A DNA stretch of 64,000 nucleotides from Hyphomicrobium sp. CS1BSMeth3 (GTDB lineage: Bacteria; Pseudomonadota; Alphaproteobacteria; Rhizobiales; Hyphomicrobiaceae), in NCBI RefSeq assembly GCF_900117415.1, contig NZ_FPEI01000004.1, forward strand, positions 930,001-994,000, written 5' to 3'. Shown here piece by piece: positions 19,503 through 27,662 of this stretch. The notes beneath the pieces were generated by a model. The model saw nothing but the letters and a program-made list of their open reading frames with translations. It had not been told where the DNA came from and made no database searches. Position 1 is the first letter of the stretch, and each line of letters begins with the position of its first letter. The translations under genes and the position numbers were made by a program.

Positions 19503-20369
19503 TCAGCCCGCTGCCATGAGCGGGATCTGATCGAGCGTCCCCTCGTGCTCGAGCTCGGCCGGGCCGGTCATGATGATGTGGTTGTCCGCGCGCCACTCGA
19601 TGACGAGTGGGCCACCGGGCAGCGTCACCGTCACCTTGCGATCCGTGAGACCGATACGCGCCGCAGATACCGCCGCCGCGCACGCCGCCGAGCCGCAGGC
19701 GCGCGTGAGGCCCGTGCCCCGCTCCCATGTGCGCAGCGTAATGGCCTCGCGGCTGTCGATTCGGGCAATGGAGATGTTGGCGCGCTCGGGAAAGAGCGGG
19801 TGGTACTCCAGCATGGGCCCGATCCGGCCGATATCGATCACCGCGGGATCATCCACCCAGAACACGGCGTGCGGATTGCCGACATTCACGACGGCCGGCG
19901 AATGGATGATCGGCTTGTCGGCCGGCCCGACCTGCAGCTCGATGCGGCGCGTATCGTGAAAGGGCTCGGAGAGCGGAATATCCTGCCAGCCAAAGCGCGG
20001 CTGGCCCATATCGACCGAGATCGACCCAGGGTTCGTCACGTGCACGTCGAGCAGTCCGCCGGCCGTCTCGTACTTGAAGTCGGACCGCCCCGTATCGCGC
20101 GCAGCCAGCAGGCCCACGCACCGCGTGCCGTTCCCGCAGGCCTGCGCCAAGGAACCGTCCGTGTTGTAGATCAGGATCTGGGCGTCGAGCCCCGTCAGCG
20201 GCGGATCGTGCAGGACCATCATCTGGTCGAAGTGCGTCTCGGGCCGGGCGGCGATGGCGGCCGCTTCCTCGGCCTTGAAGCGCTTGGACGATCCGCGCAG
20301 ATCGACGACCACGATCTCGTTGCCGAGGCCGTTCATCTTTGCATAGCGGATTGCCGAGGGCGCGCTCAT
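19503..20369 (-). CDS. dapF: Diaminopimelate epimerase
   Basis: This 288-residue cofactor-free epimerase converts LL- to meso-diaminopimelate for lysine and peptidoglycan synthesis. The two catalytic cysteines are C78 ([11 protein letters not shown]) and C225 ([12 protein letters not shown]); the N-terminus [15 protein letters not shown] is the family signature. The frame extends 26 residues further, but [14 protein letters not shown] fits the family. The ribosome binding site is weak (ATGGGCGC). It is first in the dapF-mtaB-ftsY-IspZ run and is divergent from the methyltransferase gene. Confidence 0.96.
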   Translation of the reverse strand: MSAPSAIRYAKMNGLGNEIVVVDLRGSSKRFKAEEAAAIAARPETHFDQMMVLHDPPLTGLDAQILIYNTDGSLAQACGNGTRCVGLLAARDTGRSDFKYETAGGLLDVHVTNPGSISVDMGQPRFGWQDIPLSEPFHDTRRIELQVGPADKPIIHSPAVVNVGNPHAVFWVDDPAVIDIGRIGPMLEYHPLFPERANISIARIDSREAITLRTWERGTGLTRACGSAACAAAVSAARIGLTDRKVTVTLPGGPLVIEWRADNHIIMTGPAELEHEGTLDQIPLMAAG

Positions 20370-20474
20370 GCGCCCATATATGGGAAAATCAGGCGCCGGC
20401 ACAATCGCCTTGCCGGTGCGCACGGGGCCGCATGGGCCCATTTCCACGCCTGTTCAGTTCCTGTCCACCGCCCG

Positions 20475-21062
20475 ATGCCCCCATCTCAGCCTGAGCCCGC
20501 ACACCACGTCCCGCCCTCGCCCTGGGTTGCCCATTTCCTGGCCGGGGCTCCCCCAGACAGCCGCGTGCTCGACCTCGCCTGCGGGACCGGGCGGCACACC
20601 CGCCTGGCGCTCCAGCGCGGGCTCACCGTCACCGCCATCGATCGGGATACCTCACGCCTCGGCGATCTGGCCGGACATCCGAACGTCGAGGTCATCACGG
20701 CCGATCTGGAGGACGGATCGCCCTTTCCGCTGACAGGCCGCCAGTTCGGCGCCGTCATCGTCACGAACTACCTCTGGCGGCCGATCCTGCCGGCCATCTG
20801 CGCCGCGGTCGCGCTGGACGGCCTGCTCATCTACGAGACGTTCGCCCTCGGGCATGAGCAGCTCGGCGGCCGGCCGTCCAAGCCCGCCTTCCTCCTCAGG
20901 CCGAACGAGCTGGCCGAGACCGCGGTCGCCGCCGGGCTGCCCCTCATTGCCTTCGAGCAGGTTCGCGAGGACCACCCATGGCCACGCATCGTCCAGCGCA
21001 TAGCCGCCGTCGGGCCGGCCCATCCATGGACCACCACCCCGCCGACCCGCTTCATGCCCTGA
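20475..21062 (+). CDS. SAM-dependent methyltransferase, class I
   Basis: This is a 195-residue Rossmann-fold methyltransferase. Motif I is VLDLACGTGRHTRLAL near residue 30, an acidic residue follows in TAIDRD (motif II), and TADLEDGSPFPL is motif III. This resembles small TehB-like or UbiE-like enzymes; the methyl acceptor is unknown. The frame continues upstream antisense to dapF, but that part is a shadow; ATG 20475 is chosen from the domain start. It is divergent from dapF and is followed by proC after 70 bp on the same strand. Confidence 0.87.
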   Translation: MPPSQPEPAHHVPPSPWVAHFLAGAPPDSRVLDLACGTGRHTRLALQRGLTVTAIDRDTSRLGDLAGHPNVEVITADLEDGSPFPLTGRQFGAVIVTNYLWRPILPAICAAVALDGLLIYETFALGHEQLGGRPSKPAFLLRPNELAETAVAAGLPLIAFEQVREDHPWPRIVQRIAAVGPAHPWTTTPPTRFMP

Positions 21063-21132
21063 CGAACTGCTCGCCTTGCCGGGCGCGTCGTCTATGATCA
21101 CGCGAACGAACACAAACGCAGGAATAGGCAGC

Positions 21133-21954
21133 ATGATACGGCTCGATGGCCCCCTCGTCCTCGCAGGTGCCGGCAATATGGGCGGCGCCATGCTCGCAGG
21201 CTGGCTGGCGCGCGGGCTCGCACCGTCCGACATCATCGTGCAGGATCCGGGTCCGCCGCCGGCCACGGCCGAGCTGCTGGCCAAGCACGGCGTTCGCTCT
21301 GTCCAGACGATCGAGAGCCTGCCAAAGCCGCCGTCCGTGCTGCTCATGGCCGTGAAGCCGCAGGTCATGGATCAGGTCTTTCCGCCGCTCGCCAAGCTGG
21401 CCGGGCCGAACAGCGTCGTGCTGTCCATCGCGGCGGGCCGCACCATCGCAAGCTTCGAAAAGTATCTGCCGGCGGGCTCGGCCGTCGTGCGCTCGATCCC
21501 GAACACGCCCGCTGCCGTCGGCCGCGGCATCACGGTCGCGGCCGCCAACACGCATGTCACTGCCCAACACAAGCAGACCGTGACGGAGCTTCTTTCCACG
21601 ATCGGCGAGGTCGCCTGGGTGGACGACGAAGCGCTCATCGATCCCGTAACGGCCGTGTCGGGCTCCGGTCCTGCCTATGTCTTCTACATGGTCGAGGCGA
21701 TGGCAGCCGCCGGCGTGGCCGCCGGACTCAAACCGGATCTCGCCATGCAGCTTGCCCGCGCGACCGTCACAGGCGCCGGCGAGCTGCTGCATCAGTCGCC
21801 GCTCGATGCCGCGACGCTTCGCCAGAATGTCACCTCACCCAATGGCACGACATTCGCCGCCCTGCAGGTGCTCATGGCCAAGGACGGCCTCGAACCGTTG
21901 ATGACCGCCGCCGTCGCCGCCGCAACCAAGCGCTCGCGCGAGCTGGCGCAGTAG
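21133..21954 (+). CDS. proC: Pyrroline-5-carboxylate reductase
   Basis: This 273-residue enzyme performs the last step of proline synthesis, reducing pyrroline-5-carboxylate with NAD(P)H. The Rossmann motif is VLAGAGNMGGAMLAGWL near residue 8, PNTPAAVGRG lies mid-protein, and the family signature VSGSGPAYVFYMVEAM and TSPNGTTFAALQVL are near the C-terminus. ATG 21133 is chosen over upstream frame extensions since the domain begins there and AGGAATAGG precedes it. It lies between the methyltransferase and a TetR regulator, all on the plus strand. Confidence 0.96.
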   Translation: MIRLDGPLVLAGAGNMGGAMLAGWLARGLAPSDIIVQDPGPPPATAELLAKHGVRSVQTIESLPKPPSVLLMAVKPQVMDQVFPPLAKLAGPNSVVLSIAAGRTIASFEKYLPAGSAVVRSIPNTPAAVGRGITVAAANTHVTAQHKQTVTELLSTIGEVAWVDDEALIDPVTAVSGSGPAYVFYMVEAMAAAGVAAGLKPDLAMQLARATVTGAGELLHQSPLDAATLRQNVTSPNGTTFAALQVLMAKDGLEPLMTAAVAAATKRSRELAQ

Positions 21955-22026
21955 CCACGCCGACCTTGTGCGCCGGCCGCCAGTTCTTATCTCTGTTGCA
22001 GAAGTTTCATTCAGCGAGGTGCATCG

Positions 22027-22701
22027 ATGATCGACACCACCACACCCAAGGGCCGCATACTCGCCGCCGCCCTGGATCTCGCCGCGGAGCGGCCGTGGCG
22101 CGACATCTCGCTCGCCGACATTGCCGAGAAGGCGGAAATCCCCCTCGTCGATCTCAAGGCCTCCTTCGACAGCAAGGCCGAGATGCTCGTCGCCTTCAGC
22201 GGCCTCGTCGATGACGAGATGCTGCGCCGAGCGCCGCGCCGCGCACCCGACCAGAGCACGCGCGATGCGCTCTTCGAGGTCATCATGAGCCGCTTCGATG
22301 CGCTCGGCCCCTACCGCGCGGCATTGAAGTCCATCGCAGGCAGCGGCTTTGCCGACATCGCCCACCTGCGCGCGGTCATGAATGCGCAGCACTGGATGCT
22401 TGCAGCGGCGGGCGTCAACGCGGAAGGTCCTGCGGGTGTCGCGCGCGCAGCCGGCCTCGCCACTGTCTACGCAAGCGTCTTCCGCACGTGGCTCGACGAT
22501 GAGGATCCGGGCCTTGCCCGCACGATGGCCGCACTCGACCGCCGCCTGCGCCGTGGCGAGAGCGCGCTCAATCGCATGGATGAAGTGTGCAGCGGCGCCC
22601 AGCGCCTCGCCTCGGCCATCCTGCCGAGCATCTTCGGGCGCCGGACAAAACCGCGGCCTCAGCCCGAGGCGCCTGCGCCCACGCCGCCACCCGGGGTGTA
22701 A
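22027..22701 (+). CDS. TetR/AcrR family transcriptional regulator
   Basis: This 224-residue regulator has a TetR-type DNA-binding domain over residues ~8-54: GRILAAALDLAAERPWRDIS, then LADIAEKAEIPLVDLKASF. The C-terminal ligand/dimer domain is alpha-helical and unassignable; the tail is Pro-rich (QPEAPAPTPPPGV). The order proC-TetR with close spacing (72 bp) suggests they may be read together, but no target is evident. The second half weakly recalls COQ9-like proteins, which share the TetR fold; I keep the regulator call. Confidence 0.82.
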   Translation: MIDTTTPKGRILAAALDLAAERPWRDISLADIAEKAEIPLVDLKASFDSKAEMLVAFSGLVDDEMLRRAPRRAPDQSTRDALFEVIMSRFDALGPYRAALKSIAGSGFADIAHLRAVMNAQHWMLAAAGVNAEGPAGVARAAGLATVYASVFRTWLDDEDPGLARTMAALDRRLRRGESALNRMDEVCSGAQRLASAILPSIFGRRTKPRPQPEAPAPTPPPGV

Positions 22702-22767
22702 GAATATCTTCGGTCACTGATCATAGCACTGCAACCGGGCGCGCATTTTTCGAAGGTTTTATTGGGC

Positions 22768-22998
22768 ATGAAAGGCATTGGCGGCCTTTTCTTCATTTTG
22801 TCCACGGTGCTCTGCTTCGGCTCGGGAGCCGTTAATTTGTTCCATGAGCTGAGGCTTCGGCGTGCCAAGGACGAAGCCAGCGCTGCGAAACTCGCCCTCA
22901 TCCGACAGTGGCATTTCAAGTTTCGACTGTTCTTTGTGATCTTGGGTTTGCTCGGCTTCTGGGGTTCGGTCATCTTCGGCGGCAAGAGTGGCAGCTAA
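22768..22998 (+). CDS. Small two-helix membrane protein
   Basis: This is a 76-residue protein with two hydrophobic segments, GIGGLFFILSTVLCFGSGAV near the N-terminus and FRLFFVILGLLGFWGSVIF near the C-terminus. They are joined by a charged loop (ELRLRRAKDEASAAKL), giving a hairpin topology. The frame opens at TTG 22762, but ATG 22768 is more likely. I do not recognise the family. The gene ends 12 bp before the convergent gene at 23011. It is probably a real small membrane protein because the amphipathic pattern is coherent throughout. Confidence 0.65.
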   Translation: MKGIGGLFFILSTVLCFGSGAVNLFHELRLRRAKDEASAAKLALIRQWHFKFRLFFVILGLLGFWGSVIFGGKSGS

Positions 22999-23010
22999 CA
23001 GGCTCCGCCC

Positions 23011-23763
23011 CTAGACCGCGCGCTCGACGCCAATACCGCGGCAATCCATCTCGTACTCGAGCTCGACGACGGGCGGACGCGCGAAGTGCCACGTGAGGCC
23101 GCAGCGGGCCGCCCCTCGCCGCACGATCTCGCTTGCAAGGAAGGGATGCGGATCGTGGACCGTGTAGAGCTGCGCCGCCGTCGACTGCGCCCAGGTGAAG
23201 CCGAGCAGCCCCATGCGCCGCTCCATCTCGGTCAGCACGAAGCGCGCTTTTTCCGTGAGACCCGCAGGCGAGAGGTCGCCGCGCCGCGTGATGTGATCGC
23301 GGTAGTTGGCCTTGCCCTCCGGCGCCTCGCCGCTGCCGGCCACATGGAAGGAGGGAGCCGCGTCCGCATCGGGAACGGTGAAGACGAACGCATGGAATGA
23401 CGGACCGGCCGGCTTCTCGATCTCCGGGCACACATTCGAGCGCGCCACCGGGTTCGTGCGCGTGGCAGGATCGAAGATGCCCCACTCGGCGAGCGTGCCG
23501 ACGTAGATCTCGTTGAAGCTGCGGAAGCCCTCCTCGCTGAAGGGCTCGGGCGAGCGCAGCTCACAGGCCGCGAATGATGTGAGCGGACGGCCGGCCGCGC
23601 GGATGATCTCCGAGATGCGCGCGAAACCCTCCTTGAGCGGCACCGGGTTCTTGAACATGACGCGCTCGAGGCGATAGCCGGGCTCCGCCGCGACGCCGCC
23701 CGAGTACTGGAACACAGCCGGGATGTAGCGGTAGCTGCCAGGGCCGAAAGTAGCGGTGCCCAT
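23011..23763 (-). CDS. Conserved hypothetical protein, possibly RidA-like
   Basis: This 250-residue soluble protein has no catalytic motif I can identify. The segment SFNEIYVGTLAEWGIF followed by TRTNPVARSNVCPEIEKPAG resembles the NPVAR-x-NV pattern of RidA/YjgF-fold proteins, and the C-terminal half (LGFTWAQSTAAQLYTVHDPH) could be a second such domain. I offer this only tentatively. The start MGTATFGPGSYRY is preceded by AGGAGACGTCAC, a good ribosome binding site. A family A repeat lies 40 bp upstream. Confidence 0.7.
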   Translation of the reverse strand: MGTATFGPGSYRYIPAVFQYSGGVAAEPGYRLERVMFKNPVPLKEGFARISEIIRAAGRPLTSFAACELRSPEPFSEEGFRSFNEIYVGTLAEWGIFDPATRTNPVARSNVCPEIEKPAGPSFHAFVFTVPDADAAPSFHVAGSGEAPEGKANYRDHITRRGDLSPAGLTEKARFVLTEMERRMGLLGFTWAQSTAAQLYTVHDPHPFLASEIVRRGAARCGLTWHFARPPVVELEYEMDCRGIGVERAV

Positions 23764-23804
23764 TGTGACGTCTCCTGATCTTTTGGATCTGCTTTGATCT
23801 CACA

Positions 23805-23973
23805 CTAGTGTCCCGATTCCGAAGTTCGCTTACCCTTGATGCTGGCGTCCCGAGCGAACTTCGGAATCAAAAGGGACACTAGAATCATAGACTTGCTAGT
23901 GTGATTCAGATCGAGAAATTCGCTCCATACCATGCCGCGAGATAGGGCGAATTTCTCGATCATCACTCTAGCC
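23805..23973. repeat. Family A double-hairpin repeat, copy 2
   Basis: This has the same length and architecture as the copy at 8491. Hairpin 1 has CTAGTGTCCC paired with GGGACACTAG; hairpin 2 has GAGAAATTCGC paired with GCGAATTTCTC inside GCTAGTG/CACTCTAGC. Differences from copy 1 are concentrated in loops, and at stem positions C/G is replaced by T/A on both sides. The minus strand is open (63 codons) with a translation similar to that of copy 1. Confidence 0.9.
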
Positions 23974-24000
23974 GGAAAAGCAGGCGCGCGCGCCATTGCA

Positions 24001-24032
24001 TAAGAAAACGGCCCGGACTTGCGTCCGGGCCG
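24001..24032 (-). terminator. Rho-independent terminator of the rpsB-tsf operon
   Basis: A perfect 10-bp stem CGGCCCGGAC/GTCCGGGCCG (24009-24032) with loop TTGC is followed on the minus strand by TTTTCTTA (24001-24008). It lies 24 bp after the tsf stop codon, in the right orientation. Confidence 0.92.
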
Positions 24033-24056
24033 CCTGTTACAGAGCTGAAAGCCTGA

Positions 24057-24998
24057 TCAGTTGGACTTCGAGAGAGCGGCGACTTCCGCCGCGAAGTCCG
24101 TCGTCTTCTTCTCGATGCCTTCGCCGAGAGCATAGCGAATGAAGCCCTCGACCTTGATCGGGCCGCCGACGGCCTTTTCCTCGCCCTTGAGGTACTGCGC
24201 GACGGTGATCTTGCCGTCGCCGCCGGGACCCATGAAGACCTGCTCGGTCAGCACGACCTGGCCGAAGAACTCCTTGCGCAGACGCCCCTCGACCATCTTC
24301 TCGACGATCTCCTTGGGCTTGCCGCTCGCCAGAGCCTGCTCCAGGTACACCCCGCGCTCGCGCTCGATGAGCGCCTTGTCGAGCTGCTCGATGGTGGCCG
24401 CCTGAGGGCTCGCCGCCGCGACGTGCAGCGCGACCTGCCGGCCGATCTCGGCGAGCTTCGCCTTGTCGCCGCCCGAGCTCAGCGCCACGAGCACGCCGAT
24501 GCGGCCGACGTTGTCGGCAACGCGATTGTGGATGTAGCTCGCAACAGCACCGTTCGGCGACGAGAGCGAGGCCGTGCGGCGCACGCTCATGTTCTCGCCG
24601 ATGGTGGCGATCGCCTCCTTGACGTGCTCGTCGACCGAATGCCCCTTGCCGGGGTAGGCCGTCGCGAGCAGCTTCTCGAGGCTGCCGTCAGCCTTGATCG
24701 CGAGCGCCGCGATCTGGCGCACCATCGCCTGGAAGGTCTCGTTGCGGGCGACGAAATCCGTCTCCGCGTTGACCTCGACGAGCGCGCCGGTCGAGCCCTC
24801 GAGAGCAACGCCGATGAGGCCGTCCGCAGCGACGCGGTCCGCCTTCTTGGCAGCCTTGGAAAGGCCCTTCTTGCGCAGCCAATCGACGGCCTGCTCGACG
24901 TCGCCGCTGGTTTCGGTCAGCGCCGTCTTGCAGTCCATCATCCCTGCGCCGGTCTTGTCGCGCAGCTCCTTGACCATGCTGGCGGTCACGTTTGCCAT
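24057..24998 (-). CDS. tsf: Translation elongation factor Ts
   Basis: This 313-residue nucleotide-exchange factor recycles EF-Tu-GDP. The N-terminal UBA-like domain has VKELRDKTGAGMMDCKTAL, and the core begins with ETDFVARNETFQAMV, the EF-Tu contact motif. Length is normal for alphaproteobacteria. The start follows GACAGGACAGCC. It lies 150 bp downstream of rpsB, the near-universal order, and ends at a strong terminator. Confidence 0.98.
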   Translation of the reverse strand: MANVTASMVKELRDKTGAGMMDCKTALTETSGDVEQAVDWLRKKGLSKAAKKADRVAADGLIGVALEGSTGALVEVNAETDFVARNETFQAMVRQIAALAIKADGSLEKLLATAYPGKGHSVDEHVKEAIATIGENMSVRRTASLSSPNGAVASYIHNRVADNVGRIGVLVALSSGGDKAKLAEIGRQVALHVAAASPQAATIEQLDKALIERERGVYLEQALASGKPKEIVEKMVEGRLRKEFFGQVVLTEQVFMGPGGDGKITVAQYLKGEEKAVGGPIKVEGFIRYALGEGIEKKTTDFAAEVAALSKSN

Positions 24999-25059
24999 TG
25001 GCTGTCCTGTCTAGGTTCGGGCAGCGCGGGCTCGAGCCCTTCGCTGCGCTATAATGAGA

Positions 25060-25084
25060 GCACGCCGCATTTTGGGCGGCGTGC
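25060..25084 (-). promoter_or_regulatory. Hairpin between rpsB and tsf
   Basis: A perfect 9-bp stem GCACGCCGC/GCGGCGTGC with a 7-nt loop sits in the rpsB-tsf intergenic space. There is no run of U after it on the minus strand, so it is more likely a processing or partial attenuation element than a full terminator. A similar intercistronic structure is known in other rpsB-tsf operons. Confidence 0.5.
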
Positions 25085-25148
25085 AAGCTGTTGCTTATAT
25101 AGTGAGCCTGTCGCACGGCGACGACAGGCGGCTCGAAGTGGCGGATTG

Positions 25149-26144
25149 TTAAGCCGCCGCCTCATCGACAAACTTCTTGGCCTGCGCCACCCAATTGTCG
25201 CGGGCGACCCGGCCATTGAGCTTCAGCGCGCCATCGAGCGCCGCAATGCCGTTCGCGTCGAGGTCCGAGATCTGCCAGAAGTGATAGACGCCGAGATCGT
25301 TGAGGCTCTGCTCGAGCTTCGGGCTGATCCCGCTGATGCGCTTGAGGTCGTCCGCTTCGCCGCGCGGCGCGTCGATGCCGACGAACGCCGGAACGTCGGG
25401 CAGCTCCTCCTCTGGCGGCGCCTCGGAAGCACCGACGTCGATGCCCGCCGAGCTCTGGCTCCGGCCGAGACCGTCGATCGCGGCACGCGCGATGAGGTCG
25501 CAGTAGAGCGTGATCGCGCGGCCAGCGTCGTCATTGCCGGGGATCGGGAAATCGATGCCGTCGGGATCGCAGTTCGTGTCGACCACGGCGACGATCGGGA
25601 TCTTGAGCTTGCGCGCTTCCTTGATCGCGATGTCCTCCTTGTTCGTGTCGATCACGAACAGGAGGTCCGGGAGGCCGCCCATGTCACGGATGCCGCCAAG
25701 ACCCTGGTTGAGCTTGTCGCGCTCGCGCGTGAGGTTGAGCAGCTCCTTCTTGGTGCGGCCGTGGGTGTCGCCACCGAGCATGTCGTCGAGCTGGCGCAGG
25801 CGGCGGATCGACTGGGAGATGGTCTTCCAGTTGGTCAGCGTGCCGCCGAGCCAGCGGTGGTTGATGTAGTACTGCGCCGAGCGCTTGGCGGCGTCGGCAA
25901 CGGCCTCGCCGGCCTGCCGCTTGGTGCCGACGAAGAGCACGCGGCCACCCTTGGCGACGACATCGCTCACCGCGACCAGCGCCTGATGGAACAGCGGCAC
26001 GGTCTGCGCGAGGTCGACGATGTGGATGTTATTGCGGGCGCCGAAGATGAAGGGCGCCATTTTCGGGTTCCAGCGGTGGCTCTGGTGGCCGAAGTGAACG
26101 CCAGCTTCAAGGAGCTGACGCATATTGAATGCAGGCAGGGCCAT
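25149..26144 (-). CDS. rpsB: 30S ribosomal protein S2 with C-terminal helix-hairpin-helix-type extension
   Basis: This 331-residue protein has a standard S2 core of about 230 residues ([54 protein letters not shown]), which binds the 30S head-body junction. After an acidic linker it adds about 65 residues, starting [20 protein letters not shown] and ending [14 protein letters not shown]. This domain matches the three repeats of the membrane protein at 56571-58115 and is a known kind of addition in alphaproteobacterial S2. ATG 26144 is chosen because the conserved S2 start follows; the extra upstream frame is leader. Confidence 0.97.
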   Translation of the reverse strand: MALPAFNMRQLLEAGVHFGHQSHRWNPKMAPFIFGARNNIHIVDLAQTVPLFHQALVAVSDVVAKGGRVLFVGTKRQAGEAVADAAKRSAQYYINHRWLGGTLTNWKTISQSIRRLRQLDDMLGGDTHGRTKKELLNLTRERDKLNQGLGGIRDMGGLPDLLFVIDTNKEDIAIKEARKLKIPIVAVVDTNCDPDGIDFPIPGNDDAGRAITLYCDLIARAAIDGLGRSQSSAGIDVGASEAPPEEELPDVPAFVGIDAPRGEADDLKRISGISPKLEQSLNDLGVYHFWQISDLDANGIAALDGALKLNGRVARDNWVAQAKKFVDEAAA

Positions 26145-26199
26145 GCGTAAGGGCTTCCTATTTTCCGGTTGATCCTCCGCCCACCTGAGAAGGCCCTCA

Positions 26200-26253
26200 C
26201 CGATGGGATCAACCATCGGCAAAAAGCCCACCGGAGCGTCGGCCCGGGCTTTT
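26200..26253 (-). promoter_or_regulatory. rpsB leader with two hairpins, terminator-like
   Basis: In the 5' leader of rpsB, reading the minus strand, a hairpin with arms AAAAGCCC/GGGCTTTT (26222-26253) ends in a short T run. It is followed at once by a perfect 7-bp hairpin CCGATGG-GATCAA-CCATCGG (26200-26219). The start codon is 56 bp further on. A leader structure of this kind fits autoregulation by S2 or attenuation, but this is inference. Confidence 0.5.
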
Positions 26254-26294
26254 GGTCGGGCGCGGCGCGCAAGGTGTGCGTGTGAGATGCGGGC

Positions 26295-26323
26295 TGTTTA
26301 GCCGCAGGAGCAGCTTTTGGCAA
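26295..26323 (-). promoter_or_regulatory. Candidate sigma-70 promoter of rpsB
   Basis: On the minus strand TTGCCA (26318-26323) is followed after exactly 17 bp by TAAACA (26295-26300). Transcription would start near 26288, leaving a leader of about 145 nt that contains the two hairpins at 26200-26253. The rest of the 26145-26448 gap, shared with the divergent GntR gene, holds nothing else I can identify. Confidence 0.45.
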
Positions 26324-26448
26324 GGCCCCCGCGCTCTGTCACATTCCAGGCGCCCGACAGGCCCTGATGGAAAAGCAGGCAGTTTTCCTTCGTGACTTCG
26401 GTCAGGTCTTTGAATACAGAGAGCAAAAATCGCTGCCCGAGGGAGCCC

Positions 26449-27135
26449 GTGCCCCAGTCCGCCCGCAATCTGATCGCCGACCCCGTCGCCAAGACAACGA
26501 CGCTGACGGACCTCGCCTATGCCCGGCTCGAGGAGATGATCGCGACGTTGCTGCTGGCGCCGGGGGAATTCCTCTCCGAGCAGGTGCTGGCGGAGACGGT
26601 CGGCCTTGGCCGCACGCCGATCCGGGAAGCGCTCCAGCGCCTCGCCCGTGAAGGGCTCGTCAGCATCCTCCCGCGCCGCGGCGTCCAGGTCACGCCGATC
26701 GATGCCGAGGAGCAGCTCCTCGTCGTCGAGGTGCGCCGCGAGCTCGAGCGTCTGATCAGCCGTAGCTCTGCGGCGCGCGCAACCGAAGAGCAGCGCGCCT
26801 CCTTCGCCGCCATTGCCGACGGGCTCGACCGCGCCGGCCGCGCCAACGATGCGCTGGAGTTCCTGCGGCTCGACCGCGAAATGAACCTTCTGATGCTGGA
26901 CGCGGCCCACAACACGTTCGCCGTCCGCACCATGCAGCTCCTCGCAGGGCTTTCGCGGCGCTACTGGTATCAGCATCATCGCGATGCCGCCGACCTGCCG
27001 CTCTGCGCACGCCTTCATGCGGCGCAAGCCCGCGCCGTTGCTGCGGGCGATCCGGACGCAGCCGCCGCCGCCTCGGATGCACTCATGGATTATGTCGCGG
27101 CATTCACGAAGGCAGCGCAGCCCGAACAGGAGTGA
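26449..27135 (+). CDS. GntR family transcriptional regulator (FadR/FCD type)
   Basis: This roughly 228-residue regulator has an N-terminal winged helix over residues ~20-80 with LSEQVLAETVGLGRTPIREA and LQRLAREGLVSILPRRGVQV, the GntR signature. The C-terminal FCD effector domain is all-helical, with LDREMNLLMLDAAHN. FCD-type members respond to carboxylates. The frame starts earlier at 26392, but GTG 26449, preceded by GAGGGAG, is more plausible. It is divergent from rpsB and convergent with a small hypothetical gene, so the regulated operon is not adjacent. Confidence 0.87.
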   Translation: MPQSARNLIADPVAKTTTLTDLAYARLEEMIATLLLAPGEFLSEQVLAETVGLGRTPIREALQRLAREGLVSILPRRGVQVTPIDAEEQLLVVEVRRELERLISRSSAARATEEQRASFAAIADGLDRAGRANDALEFLRLDREMNLLMLDAAHNTFAVRTMQLLAGLSRRYWYQHHRDAADLPLCARLHAAQARAVAAGDPDAAAAASDALMDYVAAFTKAAQPEQE

Positions 27136-27153
27136 GCCGGCGCGTCCCGCTGC

Positions 27154-27516
27154 TCACGCCGCAACGGCCCGCATCCGCTCGATCAGCTCGGCGCGCGTGA
27201 CCTCGTCATAGATTGCGACGATGTCGAGCAGGATCGCATCCACGTCCTCGTCCGACATGGCGTTGACCGTCGCGAAGACGGCCGAACGCGTCGGCTCGTT
27301 GTAGGATCCCTGCAGCCGGCGGACGAGGCGCCCGATCCAATCTCTCAGCTCGGGATCGTTGACCTGGCTCCCAAGCTCCGCAACCACCAGCATCTGGCGC
27401 TCGGCGACGCCGAGGAGGCGCTGGCGCGGCGTCGCGCACCGTGTCGCGAGCTCGAGCACAGCCTCGTGAAGCTGTTCCCAGCAGGCCACGATGGCTCCTG
27501 GTGCGCTTGTCCTCAT
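27154..27516 (-). CDS. Hypothetical protein
   Basis: This 120-residue, mostly helical soluble protein includes WEQLHEAVLELATRC and DPELRDWIGRLVRRLQGSYN, with an acidic segment NAMSDEDVDAILLDIVAIYD. I do not recognise a family. The frame extends to 27621, but ATG 27516 is preceded by AGAAGGGA, and the upstream translation lacks helical pattern. It converges with the GntR gene 18 bp away and lies upstream of, and on the same strand as, prpE, with a 147-bp gap after the prpE start region. Coherent heptad-like helices make it likely real. Confidence 0.55.
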   Translation of the reverse strand: MRTSAPGAIVACWEQLHEAVLELATRCATPRQRLLGVAERQMLVVAELGSQVNDPELRDWIGRLVRRLQGSYNEPTRSAVFATVNAMSDEDVDAILLDIVAIYDEVTRAELIERMRAVAA

Positions 27517-27662
27517 ACCTGAGCAGTCCCTTCTGTTAGCCGGCGGCGCACCCCTCACATGTTTCATAGTCGTACGGCGATGTGGGGGGAATATTACCGA
27601 GAGGGAAACAGAGTTGCGCAAACGGTGCTCTGACTAATATCAATTTTCTGTTTCGCCTCCGG

